Below, in pieces: positions 20,901 through 28,463 of a DNA stretch of 64,000 bases. Source of the DNA: Planctomycetaceae bacterium (GTDB lineage Bacteria; Planctomycetota; Planctomycetia; Planctomycetales; Planctomycetaceae). The DNA is taken from the NCBI GenBank assembly GCA_018699955.1, contig JABISG010000151.1, positions 62,001 to 126,000 on the forward strand, in the 5' to 3' direction. Under the pieces are notes generated by a model. It ran no database searches. It worked only from the letters and a program-made list of their open reading frames with translations, and was not told the origin of the DNA. How positions within the stretch are numbered: position 1 is the first letter of the stretch; the number at the start of each line of letters is the position of its first letter. A program made the position numbers and the translations under genes.

Positions 20901-21488
20901 CTCGCATCGGCCCGGCGGGAAATCGAAACGTTCGTGGCAATTTCGGCCGATGTCGATGAGCAATGGCAGGAGAAGTACAACACCATTTACACCGAAGTGC
21001 TGCAGAGCATGGTCGATGCCGGAATGAAAGACGCCGAAGGTAATCCGGTCGTCGTCGCCGACATCGTCTGGCCGGCTGCCGAAATTGCGAAGCCGAAACC
21101 GGGGCCGGGAACGACGGAAGATCCGGAAATTCCCGACGAGCGAGGAACCCCGCCGCCACCTCCGCCGCCCGCGGGTACCAATCCGTTTGCCGTCATCTTT
21201 GGCGTACTAGTCCTCATCGGTTTCGGCGTGGGTGTATACTTTATGATGACGAAGAAAAGCGCGCCGAAACGTGTTGCCGTCTATGCCGACATTGCTCCGG
21301 TTCTGCCGCCGCAAGGAACCAAGCCCGCTCGACGCAAACGTGTCGCCGGCAAACCACAAGCGGGGAAACCGGCATCTTCCAAGAAATCGGCAGCTGGCAA
21401 GAAGCCCGCAACCGCCAAGAAAAGAGCACCGGCAAAGAAGGCCGGCGAAAAACCAACCAGACCCAGACCGAAACCACCGCAAGCATAA
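17934..21488 (+). CDS. Large exported TPR protein with single TM helix and Lys/Ala-rich basic tail
   Basis: A 1184-residue protein started at the ATG at 17934. Residues 1-24 form a signal peptide (ending AHAAEP). Most of the chain is alpha-helical with TPR-like units, e.g. YDFALLYLDNLENRADVP, and residues with the Ala/Gly/Tyr spacing of TPRs around 570-760. A poly-Pro stretch precedes a transmembrane helix at about 1085-1106. The last ~56 residues (1129-1184) are a repetitive Lys/Ala/Pro tail with KKPATAKKRAPAKKAGEK, similar to histone-H1-like tails. With a cleaved signal, the TPR body is periplasmic and the basic tail cytoplasmic. It heads the operon with the ExbB/ExbD genes. Confidence 0.78.
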   Translation: MKRSWLSSIGPAFVLAIVASAHAAEPYDQFVQGLRDREYYDFALLYLDNLENRADVPDEIRQAIPFEKATTLQQSARSTRNLDVKTEQLSQAEALLEQFVKANPLHPRAGQANSERARILLGRAEVETLKARSPSNSSKKAEFQANARKLITEARGVFQAAHDQFLAKWKSFSTFIDERDDPVAFRARRKAEIAYIRSQLDLALCTYAESQTYDKKAPEYAKFLTKAALEFEDVHTKYRSLVAGLYARMWQGKCFEEQDEIRKALGVYNELLQHGKTAPGETPKPISRTMKDLQDKVLQFRLICLNHEQRKDYKVVVQEATDWIAKVRGKKPRNKVGLAIMWERARSRESLGTVRTETESERNKYLTVALADARYINRWPGEYKDVSAAMIQRVLVLLKRDTEDPKDFETAFGLGRSLVKQIKGFNDEISDPKNKAKVKALRVERTDHLDETIRILNLALTLAGDTTELKQLNHARYLLSYVYYLTRQSYEAAILGEFVGLHFDKENAQMGLDSAYLAMAAYVQAHNEVAKGQSKDFEMRQMARLANMITTNWPESDRANEARMTLGRIYGQLKKPVEGAEWYSKVPTTAPQYTSAQLAAGQSYWTAYLESAPKPDTDPTKPAVEELQKWQDASLKHLDTGITKAKTQLPEKATGTEEIFAEYIAAKVSRAQIYINKGEDQKAVDLLTGDPHPVMKAIIVPEGTKRAAEGIKSQQFAGLSYQLLLRGYVGTQKIDLALKAMEELESLSPDAEGVMQIYVQLGRELEKEIERLQKLGLTERLSSVRTSFDQFLNELYSRKDSMTAGSLIWIAETYYGLAKGLNDDPAAATAYFEKAATTYQEIINGAATKGANWLETGRVVGVKLRLVNCRRRQGEFETAKELITEVLTDKPSALDAQFEGAYVLQDWADSGQGDSWKRFIDAINGAELVKGKVKLWGWGGAALRLQRRMDAGVSTPAQDAKMYEARYNSIWCRHRFAQAQTSTPKRQESLASARREIETFVAISADVDEQWQEKYNTIYTEVLQSMVDAGMKDAEGNPVVVADIVWPAAEIAKPKPGPGTTEDPEIPDERGTPPPPPPPAGTNPFAVIFGVLVLIGFGVGVYFMMTKKSAPKRVAVYADIAPVLPPQGTKPARRKRVAGKPQAGKPASSKKSAAGKKPATAKKRAPAKKAGEKPTRPRPKPPQA

Positions 21489-21535
21489 TCGAAAACCAAT
21501 AACGCCCAATCGCGTTTTCAGGAGTGATGGAAACA

Positions 21536-22591
21536 ATGCAACGACGAATCGCGTCTCTCATGGCCGGCTGCCTGTTGGTGGCCTTGTCGGTGTCCAATGC
21601 CCGCGCCCTCGATACGATTACCGTGGCGGGCGAAGCGAAAGCGGTTGCCGGTGAAATTGTCGGCGTCAGCAAGACCGACATCACCATCAAAGCGGGACTC
21701 AAGAAAGAAGAACGCAAAGTCGCCGCCAATGCCGTCCTCGAAATTCGTTTCGACAAGCAACCGGCCGGCCTCAACCTGGCCCGCAACGACGAAGCCGCCG
21801 GACGATTCACCGCCGCATTGGAAAAATACAATGCCGCGTTGGCCGATGACCCGTCGGAGTTTTTGAAGGCGGAGTTGGAGTTTCTCATCGCCCGCACCAA
21901 CGCACAGATGGCAATGGCCGACACGACGAAGCTCGCGGGAGCCGTCAAGCTGCTGAGTGGATTTCTCACCAGCAATGCCAACAGCTTCCGCTACTACCCG
22001 GCACTCGCGCAGTTGGGCGACGTCTACCTGGCACAAAGTAACTTTGCTGAAGCACAGGCAACGTTTGCCAAATTGGAGCAGGCCCCGTGGACCGACTACA
22101 AAATGGCGGCCGGCACCTCGAAGGCGCGATTACTGCTCAAGCAGGACAAGGTCGCAGAGGCGCGGACGGCATTCGAGGCGGTCACCGCCATGCAGGCCAC
22201 TACAGAGGCCGAAAAAACACGACGATTTGACGCAGTCCTCGGCAAGGCCATCTGCCTGCAACGCGAAGGACAGCACGAGCAGGCTGTCAAGGATTTGGCC
22301 GAAGTCTCCAGCAAGGCACCCGCCAACGAAACACGGCTTCAGGCCGAAGCCTACGTCCGCCAAGGCGACAGCTACCGCCAGATTGAAGGCCACACCAAAG
22401 ATGCGATCCTGGCATACCTCCATGTGGATGTTCTGTTCGCAAAAGAGGCAGCATTGCATGCCGAGTCGCTGTTCTGGCTTTCAAAGCTGTGGACTTCGGT
22501 CGGTCATCCCGATCGTGCCTCGACGGCGGCTGCCAAACTGGAATCGACCTACCCCAACAGCGAGTGGACCTCGAAACTGACCGCCGGCTAG
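21536..22591 (+). CDS. Exported TPR protein of the ExbB/ExbD operon
   Basis: About 351 residues. AGGAG at 21520-21524 suits the ATG at 21536 better than the ATG at 21527, which lies only 2 bp away; both are in frame. A signal peptide ends ...VSNARA. Mature residues 25-75 look like a small beta domain (AGEIVGVSKTDITIK), followed by TPR units (AAGRFTAALEKYNAALADD, AEAQATFAKLEQAPW, VAEARTAFEAVTAMQ). Periplasmic TPR proteins such as CpoB/YbgF accompany Tol systems, so a link to the downstream TolQ/TolR-like genes is plausible. It lies 47 bp after the large TPR gene and 86 bp before the ExbB gene. Confidence 0.78.
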   Translation: MQRRIASLMAGCLLVALSVSNARALDTITVAGEAKAVAGEIVGVSKTDITIKAGLKKEERKVAANAVLEIRFDKQPAGLNLARNDEAAGRFTAALEKYNAALADDPSEFLKAELEFLIARTNAQMAMADTTKLAGAVKLLSGFLTSNANSFRYYPALAQLGDVYLAQSNFAEAQATFAKLEQAPWTDYKMAAGTSKARLLLKQDKVAEARTAFEAVTAMQATTEAEKTRRFDAVLGKAICLQREGQHEQAVKDLAEVSSKAPANETRLQAEAYVRQGDSYRQIEGHTKDAILAYLHVDVLFAKEAALHAESLFWLSKLWTSVGHPDRASTAAAKLESTYPNSEWTSKLTAG

Positions 22592-22677
22592 AGAATCGAA
22601 CCGGCATTGAGAACTTTTGACGTACTGACAAACAAACGGGCAAATCCGAAAAACAACACTAGCGTGGAGAGACAGCG

Positions 22678-23571
22678 ATGTTCAGCGGTAAAGAGTGGCG
22701 CGCAACGGGAACTCGTCGATGGAATGGTCTTGCCATCCTGCTGACGGTGACCGGACTTCTTATCTCCGGGTACCTCACGGTCGGCGCGATGCCGTCGTTC
22801 GCCTATCAGGACGAAGGCGAAGCTGTCGAAGAAACGAAACCGGCCGCCGCTGAGGATAAAGGTGAGGATGAAGAGGAAGGGTCCCAGCAGGCCGATAACT
22901 TCCTCGTCGTGATGGTCAAAGCCAACGGTTACGTGTTCGGCCCGCTGTTGTTGGCCATGTCCTTCATCATGGTTGCCCTGGTGATGATGAATGTCCTGCA
23001 GGTGCGAAGAGACAATCTCTTGCCGGCAACTTTTGTCGAGTCGTTCGAGGAACGTCTGACGGCCAAAGATTATCAGGGAGCCTACGAAACCGCCAAGACC
23101 GACGATTCGGTTGTTGCCCGCATTCTGGCTGCTGGATTGAGCAAGCTCAATCGAGGCTACCCCGAAGCGATCGAAGGCATGCAGGAAGTCGGCGAAGACG
23201 AGAACATGGCGTTGGAACACCGCTTGAGTTATCTCGCACTCATCGGCGCGATCGCTCCCATGATCGGGTTGGCCGGAACGGTTTGGGGTATGATTGGTGC
23301 GTTTGAAAGCATCGCCACATCGGCAGTCCAACCGAAACCGAAAGAACTGGCGGCCGACATTTACACGGCGTTGTTTACCACGTTGGAAGGTCTCGCCATC
23401 GCCATTCCGGCCATGGTCTTCTACAGCCTGTTGCGTAACCGCGTGGCACGGCTCGTGCTGGAAATTGGAATTGTCAGCGAAGGCCTGATGAGCCGCTTCG
23501 CAACCGTCGGCAAGCGACCCGGCAACGGTGGAACCGCAGCGGCAACCGCCCCCGCCGCCCCTGCAGAATAA
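22678..23571 (+). CDS. MotA/TolQ/ExbB-type proton channel protein
   Basis: A 297-residue membrane protein. An extra N-terminal hydrophobic segment (about residues 16-38) and an acidic linker rich in Glu/Asp (45-75) precede the usual three helices: FGPLLLAMSFIMVALVMMNV, then LALIGAIAPMIGLAGTVWGM and LEGLAIAIPAMVFYSLL. The AxMIGLxGTVxGM and later AIPA segments are typical of TolQ/ExbB, which form proton channels with ExbD/TolR dimers. The extended N-terminus resembles signal-bearing ExbB variants. It precedes three ExbD genes, so it is the motor's channel subunit in this operon. Confidence 0.93.
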   Translation: MFSGKEWRATGTRRWNGLAILLTVTGLLISGYLTVGAMPSFAYQDEGEAVEETKPAAAEDKGEDEEEGSQQADNFLVVMVKANGYVFGPLLLAMSFIMVALVMMNVLQVRRDNLLPATFVESFEERLTAKDYQGAYETAKTDDSVVARILAAGLSKLNRGYPEAIEGMQEVGEDENMALEHRLSYLALIGAIAPMIGLAGTVWGMIGAFESIATSAVQPKPKELAADIYTALFTTLEGLAIAIPAMVFYSLLRNRVARLVLEIGIVSEGLMSRFATVGKRPGNGGTAAATAPAAPAE

Positions 23572-23578
23572 TTAAAAG

Positions 23579-23600
23579 CCCGCGGGCCGCGTCCCGCGGG
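23579..23600. repeat. Perfect hairpin between ExbB and first ExbD gene
   Basis: CCCGCGGG occurs twice (23579-23586 and 23593-23600) separated by six bases; each copy is itself palindromic. No T-run follows, so it may tune relative expression of the ExbB and ExbD genes by RNA folding or processing rather than terminate. Confidence 0.6.
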
Positions 23601-23626
23601 AATTGCAATACCAAGGAAATCGACAA

Positions 23627-24121
23627 ATGCGATTCCAGCCTGCCGAATCAACTGTTCCCGAAGTCGATATGACTCCGATGATCGACATCGTGTTTCAATT
23701 GCTGACGTTCTTCATGATGATCACCAACTTCGAGAACCTCAAAGCCGACGAGCGCGTCAAGCTGCCCGATGATTCGCGCGCAAAGCCACCGCTGGTTTCT
23801 CGCGAACGGGATCTCATGCTCAACGTCGGCTTTGAGCGCGACACGGAGGGCAACAAGACGAATCCTGCGGCGCTGTTGTTTCTCGCCGGCGAACAGATGC
23901 CCGTGCTGCAATGCGCCCCGTTTTTGAACCGCGAAAAACGCCTTTTCAACGACTTGGGAATCGACCCCAAAGAAATCACCGTCGTCATTCGGGCCGACAG
24001 TGAAGTCCCCACTGGCGAGATCCAGGAGTTGATCAAACTCTGCCAGCAACAGGCGAGCGGCAACGTCGGCGGATTCCAGAAATTCGCACTCAAGGCAAAG
24101 TCGGAGAGAGACGCCCAGTAA
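23627..24121 (+). CDS. ExbD/TolR family protein (copy A)
   Basis: 164 residues from the ATG at 23627, preceded by AAGGAAA. A short cytoplasmic segment leads to one transmembrane helix, VDMTPMIDIVFQLLTFFMM, with the membrane Asp in MIDIVFQLL that relays protons in ExbD/TolR. The periplasmic domain includes LMLNVGF, LFLAGEQMP and DPKEITVVIRAD. The same periplasmic pattern reappears in the lipoprotein at 25261-25752. It works with the ExbB-like channel upstream as the stator/force-transmitting partner. Confidence 0.92.
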   Translation: MRFQPAESTVPEVDMTPMIDIVFQLLTFFMMITNFENLKADERVKLPDDSRAKPPLVSRERDLMLNVGFERDTEGNKTNPAALLFLAGEQMPVLQCAPFLNREKRLFNDLGIDPKEITVVIRADSEVPTGEIQELIKLCQQQASGNVGGFQKFALKAKSERDAQ

Positions 24122-24175
24122 CCGAACAAGCCGCAAAAGACCCGACAGACAACAGGCAACAGACAGGATTGTACA

Positions 24176-24676
24176 ATGAAGGTTCGTGGTGCCGGCAAAC
24201 AGTCGGGCAAAATTGATCTGCAAATGGCGCCGATGATCGACGTCGTGTTTCAGTTGCTGATTTTCTTCATGTTGACGATGAAAATTATTGCGCCCGAAGG
24301 CGATTTTAACATCAATATGCCCATCGGCGCACCCGCCGAGCAGCAGGATGACGACATCCAGCTTCCCGATATCAAGGTGCATCTGGTCGCCGGTCCCGGT
24401 GGGGGACTGGACGGCGTGATGTTAGGACGACGAAATCTTGGCAACGACGATCAGGCCTTTGAGCGACTGAACAATGAAATCCTGAAGATCATCGGCAAGC
24501 CAGGCAACCCGCTCACCAAAGACATCGAAGTCGAAATCAAAGCCGACTACAATCTACACTACGGGTTTACCGTCAAAGCCATCGGTGCCTGCACCGGTCG
24601 TAACGACTCAAAAGGCAACCTGGTACGCTACATCGAGAAGATCAAGTTTGCGCCTCCCGTCACTCCCGGTGCTTAG
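24176..24676 (+). CDS. ExbD/TolR family protein (copy B)
   Basis: A 166-residue protein with the motor helix MAPMIDVVFQLLIFFMLTM carrying the conserved membrane Asp. Its periplasmic domain (MLGRRNLGNDDQAFERLNNE, then KADYNLHYGFTVKAIGAC) is clearly related to copy B' that follows but not closely to copy A. This suggests two ExbD subclasses acting as a heterodimer. It is 54 bp from copy A and 60 bp from B'. Confidence 0.93.
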   Translation: MKVRGAGKQSGKIDLQMAPMIDVVFQLLIFFMLTMKIIAPEGDFNINMPIGAPAEQQDDDIQLPDIKVHLVAGPGGGLDGVMLGRRNLGNDDQAFERLNNEILKIIGKPGNPLTKDIEVEIKADYNLHYGFTVKAIGACTGRNDSKGNLVRYIEKIKFAPPVTPGA

Positions 24677-24736
24677 CCGCTTGCGGTTCAGCGGCCCATC
24701 GACGCCGTTTCATAGCAACCCACGGAGACCAGTCCC

Positions 24737-25243
24737 ATGCGGATTCGCAACTCCCACGGCCAACAGTCGAAACCCCGCCGCGAGTCGATGACGACAATGA
24801 TCGACGTCGTCTTTCTGCTGCTCATCTTCTTCATGCTGACAATGAGGATCCTGCCCACCGAGGGAGAATTCCAAGTCAACATGCCCGGCCAGCCAGCCGC
24901 CGTTGTCGAGCAGCAAGAACTGCCGCCAATAGAAATTCGCATCCGGCTCGTCGCCAATGAAGACGGCTCGCTCAATCGCCTGCAGTTGGGCCAACGGAAT
25001 CTCGGCAACGACCGTCGCGCTTTTGAACGCCTCAGTCACGAACTGTACGCACTCATCGGCCAGCCGCAGCTTCTCTCAGAGAACACGGCCATCAAAATCG
25101 ACAGCGACTACAACCTCGATTACGAACACCTCATGAACGCCGTCGGCGCCGCCAGCGGCCGCCTCGACCCCAAAACCGGCCGATTGATTCGCTACCAAAC
25201 ACCAATCGAATTCGTCCCGGCTCGGAGAGACAACGACAGCTAA
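24737..25243 (+). CDS. ExbD/TolR family protein (copy B')
   Basis: A 168-residue paralogue of the preceding gene. The transmembrane segment has TTMIDVVFLLLIFFMLTM with the functional Asp. LGQRNLGNDRRAFERLSHE and DSDYNLDYEHLMNAVGAASG align closely with copy B, so the two arose by tandem duplication. The Ser/Thr-rich start (RRESMTTM) replaces the Ala/Pro of copy B. It precedes the lipoprotein gene by only 17 bp. Confidence 0.93.
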   Translation: MRIRNSHGQQSKPRRESMTTMIDVVFLLLIFFMLTMRILPTEGEFQVNMPGQPAAVVEQQELPPIEIRIRLVANEDGSLNRLQLGQRNLGNDRRAFERLSHELYALIGQPQLLSENTAIKIDSDYNLDYEHLMNAVGAASGRLDPKTGRLIRYQTPIEFVPARRDNDS

Positions 25244-25260
25244 TTCCGGGGGTAGGTCCG

Positions 25261-25752
25261 ATGGCTGGAATCCGCACTCGATCTACACTGGCGACGCATC
25301 GGATCCAGAACACGCGAGAACATCAATTCATCATCCGGTTGTTCGTAGCCTGTCTTTTGACATCGGGATGTGCCGACGGGGCAGCGCCGCCGCCCGATGA
25401 AGAGATGCTGTCTCAGGTCGATGACGGTCAATTGAATGACCGTCCGCTCGACACGGACGAATTACCGAAATCACTCACGCTGAATGTTGGTTTCGGTGAC
25501 TGTGTCCAGAAGCTCCCGCCTCATCCACAAGCGTTGGTGTTTCACGCTGGCGAGCAATTGCCGATTCCTGATTTCGAACCCATGCTACGCCGCGAGTGGC
25601 AGCTCTTTACAGACTTGGATATCGACCCAGCGGAAGTCACTGTCGTGATACGTTGTGACAAGAGAGTCAGCCACGACGACAGAGTGCTGCTAGTCGCAAT
25701 GTGTTTGGACGTGGGCTTTCAGAGCGTTTTTCTGAAGACACCCCGCGGCTGA
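25261..25752 (+). CDS. Lipoprotein carrying an ExbD-type periplasmic domain without the motor helix
   Basis: A 163-residue protein whose residues 24-40 form a hydrophobic signal ending in a lipobox-like LTSGC. It has no MIDxVFxLL helix. Its C-terminal 90 residues align with those of ExbD copy A: LTLNVGF versus LMLNVGF, HAGEQLP versus LAGEQMP, and DPAEVTVVIRCD versus DPKEITVVIRAD. I infer that an ExbD periplasmic domain was relocated behind a lipoprotein signal, possibly as an outer-membrane docking partner for the motor. It is the last gene of the operon and converges on xerD. The alternative is a decaying ExbD copy, but the conserved core argues against simple decay. Confidence 0.7.
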   Translation: MAGIRTRSTLATHRIQNTREHQFIIRLFVACLLTSGCADGAAPPPDEEMLSQVDDGQLNDRPLDTDELPKSLTLNVGFGDCVQKLPPHPQALVFHAGEQLPIPDFEPMLRREWQLFTDLDIDPAEVTVVIRCDKRVSHDDRVLLVAMCLDVGFQSVFLKTPRG

Positions 25753-25794
25753 ACCATACCGGAATGTTTCAGTCATCCATCTCCCCCTCTCAAT

Positions 25795-26742
25795 TCACCC
25801 GCGCGGATGATGCCGTTCGTGCACCGCTTTCAGCCGGCTGTGTTCCACGTGTGTGTAAACCTGCGTGGTGCGGATGCTGGCGTGTCCAAGCATTTCCTGC
25901 AGGGCGCGAATCTCGGCGCCGCCGGCGAGCATGTGCGTGGCGAAACTGTGTCGCAATGTGTGCGGGCTGACCCGCTCGCTGGCACCAATTCGGGCCGCAT
26001 ATTTCTTCACCAGTTTCCACACCATCACTCGTGAGAGTCCGTTGCCGCGCCGAGTGAGAAACAGACAGTCCAATCCATCGCGACCGGTTAGCAGCGGGCG
26101 TTCGTGTTCCAGGTAGCCTTCGAGGGCATGGACGGCAACCGGGTTCAGCGAGACGAGTCGCTCTTTATCACCCTTCCCGATGCAGCGGCAAAAACCCTCA
26201 TCCAGTCGCACGTCCCGCATCCGCATGTTCGACAACTCCGAAGCCCGGCAGCCCGTTGCATACAGCAACACCAACAGCGCCCGATCGCGCAGCGGATACC
26301 GATCATCCGCCGTCGGTGCATCGAGCAGCCGATCGACCATCTCTGGGCTGAGAACTTTTGGCAGCCGTTGCCATAATTTCGGTGAAGAAAGCAATTCCAC
26401 CGCACTCTCGGTCAAGATGCCTTCCAGCACGAGGAACCGAAAGAACATTTTTAGCGACACCAATTGCCGCGCGACCGATGTCGGTGCCAATTGCCGGCCG
26501 TGCAGAAATTTGAGATAGGCCGACAGCAGCTGCAGATCGACTTCTTTCAGCGAGCTGGGCCCATGTTTTCGGTACCATTCGAAAAACTGGTTCAAGTCGC
26601 AGCGGTAAGCGCGAACCGTATTTGTCGCCATCCCGCATTCCGCGTCGAGATAATGCAGATACGATTCCAGGTGCGCCGCCGGAGTCGTCGGGATAACGGC
26701 TGTCGATCCGCTGCGTTTGGGAGGCCGTTTCCGTGGAGGCAT
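25795..26742 (-). CDS. xerD: Tyrosine recombinase XerC/XerD
   Basis: 315 residues from the ATG at 26742. The N-terminal SAM-like core-binding domain (20-110) is followed by a full catalytic domain: Arg166 in GCRASEL, a Lys in IGKGDKERLV (188-197), His261 and Arg264 in HTLRH, His287 in LGHAS, and the nucleophile Tyr296 in TTQVYTHV. Length and the YATGCRASEL and IGKGDKERLV blocks are those of chromosomal-dimer-resolving XerC/XerD rather than phage integrases, and no attachment repeats flank it. XerD rather than XerC is a judgement by similarity of pattern. It is convergent with the ExbD-like lipoprotein gene. Confidence 0.9.
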   Translation of the reverse strand: MPPRKRPPKRSGSTAVIPTTPAAHLESYLHYLDAECGMATNTVRAYRCDLNQFFEWYRKHGPSSLKEVDLQLLSAYLKFLHGRQLAPTSVARQLVSLKMFFRFLVLEGILTESAVELLSSPKLWQRLPKVLSPEMVDRLLDAPTADDRYPLRDRALLVLLYATGCRASELSNMRMRDVRLDEGFCRCIGKGDKERLVSLNPVAVHALEGYLEHERPLLTGRDGLDCLFLTRRGNGLSRVMVWKLVKKYAARIGASERVSPHTLRHSFATHMLAGGAEIRALQEMLGHASIRTTQVYTHVEHSRLKAVHERHHPRG

Positions 26743-26875
26743 CGTGCCGAATTCCAGAAAAGAACACAAAAAACACGTTCTCTTCCTAAAATCGGCCAAT
26801 CCTGCCGCAATCCTCCACTTTTCCCGTCATCGCCCCCAAAGCCGACGGGTTGCACCTCGTCGGATCGAACACCCA

Positions 26876-28369
26876 TTACACGACAACTTCCGGATCGGGA
26901 CTCCAACTCGGCATCTCATCAAACGGAAAAATCGGCCGAGGCAACCGCTTCCATTCGAACTCCGATAGATTCGACTGCGTCGTCCCCGGCGTATCCACGC
27001 GGATCATTTCCTTTCGCCACTGAGAAAAGAATTGAAAGTTGCTCGCCGTTTTTACCACCACCAGTTTGGCAGCCGCCACGTCGATTCCCAGGTGAGCATA
27101 CAGCAGCGGGTGATTCACGCCGAAACTGCGGTGATCGAGTAGCACAATTCGCACGGCTCCGCATTCAATCAGCGCCGTCCTTCCGAGATTACAAACGCCG
27201 CGACCGGGAATGTCGGTCGTCACATTTTCCGATAGAGACGCCACGCGCCCCGTCACTTCCACCGGGCTGCTGAAGACGGAATCAAGACGTCCGCCGATGT
27301 TCAGTGTGATTGTGGACGGGACACCTGCATCGAAGGCGGCTGCGACCGCGGCAGCATCAACCACGGGGATCAGTGACAGACAGGGAACCTGTTGCCTCAA
27401 CAGTTCCCGCAGCAGCGTCGTGTTATCGCCCGGCGCACCGCCGTAAACCGAATCGCCGGTGTCCGAGAGAATGACGAGTCCGTCGTCGGCTGCAACTGCG
27501 CTGCGAACTGCTTCTGTCACCGATACGCGTCCCGACTTCCAAAATTCCTCGCGCAGTTCCCAGGCACGCGCCGATATCTCGACGGCAACCTCACGCGCCA
27601 GTTCCGCGTCACCGTCAGTATGCACGACGACGGCCCACCCGCCTTCGGCAACATCGAGCCACGGTTGCATTGGATACGGCGAGACATCGAGAACACCGGA
27701 ACGCTTCTCCAACTCCCGCGCCAAATCAAACCATTCCTTCATCGGTCCGCCCGATGTAAGAAACTGGTCCTGTGGCGTAATCAACGGAATCCTTTGCCAC
27801 GCCATCACCGGGTTGATATCACCGGCCAACATCTGAAACATCAGCCGCGCCGTCTTGCGTCCCGTCGCGGGGGGATCGTGCGGTTGTGTTTCGTGGCCGA
27901 CCAACAGATCGGCATTCTGAACCATCCGCCGAGTCACGCTTGCATGATGGTCCAACGGAACGGCAATCGGCACATCATTTCCGACCACACGGCGAACCTC
28001 CTCAAGCACGGCCCCTTCCACGTCGTCTTCCGAAACCGACGAGGCGGCACCGTGTAACGAAAGAAACACGGCGTCCAATGGTCCGGCAGCACGCAACCGA
28101 TCGAGCAATTCGTCGCGGAGTTGCGAAAACGTCTCATCGCCAATCGGCCCCCCGGCACTGGCCCACCCGCGCAGTAATGGCACAAGTTCAACATCGTCCG
28201 ACCGTTCGGCAACGACATCGAAAAACCCACCAATCGGCCCGGCTCCCTGCATCCGCTGGGCAACGTCCTCGCCGTAAAACAGACCGTAGGTTTCAAAATC
28301 AGCAAGTCCCGCAAGAACCGGTGAGAATGAATCTGTTTCCTGTGCCAATTCGGCCACGGCAATCCGCAT
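26876..28369 (-). CDS. M81 family metallopeptidase (MlrC-like)
   Basis: 497 residues from the ATG at 28369, which follows AAGGAACTC. The beginning MRIAVAELAQETDSFSP and the GAASSVSEDDVEGAVLEEVR region with SLHGA are typical of the MlrC (microcystin-degradation) family, as are DHHASV and GHETQPHDPPATG. Its later half has VILSDTGDSVYGGAPGDNTT with the conserved DSxxGGxxGD pattern. MlrC hydrolyses linear peptides, but most homologues have unknown substrates. It is 94 bp downstream of the ROK kinase gene on the same strand. Confidence 0.9.
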   Translation of the reverse strand: MRIAVAELAQETDSFSPVLAGLADFETYGLFYGEDVAQRMQGAGPIGGFFDVVAERSDDVELVPLLRGWASAGGPIGDETFSQLRDELLDRLRAAGPLDAVFLSLHGAASSVSEDDVEGAVLEEVRRVVGNDVPIAVPLDHHASVTRRMVQNADLLVGHETQPHDPPATGRKTARLMFQMLAGDINPVMAWQRIPLITPQDQFLTSGGPMKEWFDLARELEKRSGVLDVSPYPMQPWLDVAEGGWAVVVHTDGDAELAREVAVEISARAWELREEFWKSGRVSVTEAVRSAVAADDGLVILSDTGDSVYGGAPGDNTTLLRELLRQQVPCLSLIPVVDAAAVAAAFDAGVPSTITLNIGGRLDSVFSSPVEVTGRVASLSENVTTDIPGRGVCNLGRTALIECGAVRIVLLDHRSFGVNHPLLYAHLGIDVAAAKLVVVKTASNFQFFSQWRKEMIRVDTPGTTQSNLSEFEWKRLPRPIFPFDEMPSWSPDPEVVV

Positions 28370-28412
28370 GGTGAGTTCCTTTGTTCCAGCGTAGACGCTC
28401 GATTTCCGAATT

Positions 28413-28443
28413 GGGTGCCACTGGCGACACGCCAGCGGCACCC
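28413..28443. repeat. REP-like palindrome (type 2, copy 1)
   Basis: GGGTGCCACTGGCG is followed by an inverted counterpart CGCCAGCGGCACCC, forming a hairpin of about 13 bp. It sits between the ROK kinase stop and the M81 start. A related copy is at 34923-34952. Confidence 0.6.
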
Positions 28444-28463
28444 GTCAGCGGAGCTTAAAGATA

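Noticed and set aside
25795..26742. XerD-like gene as an integrase of a genomic island
   Set aside because: No att-like repeats, tRNA or cargo genes flank it; sequence pattern is that of housekeeping XerC/XerD.
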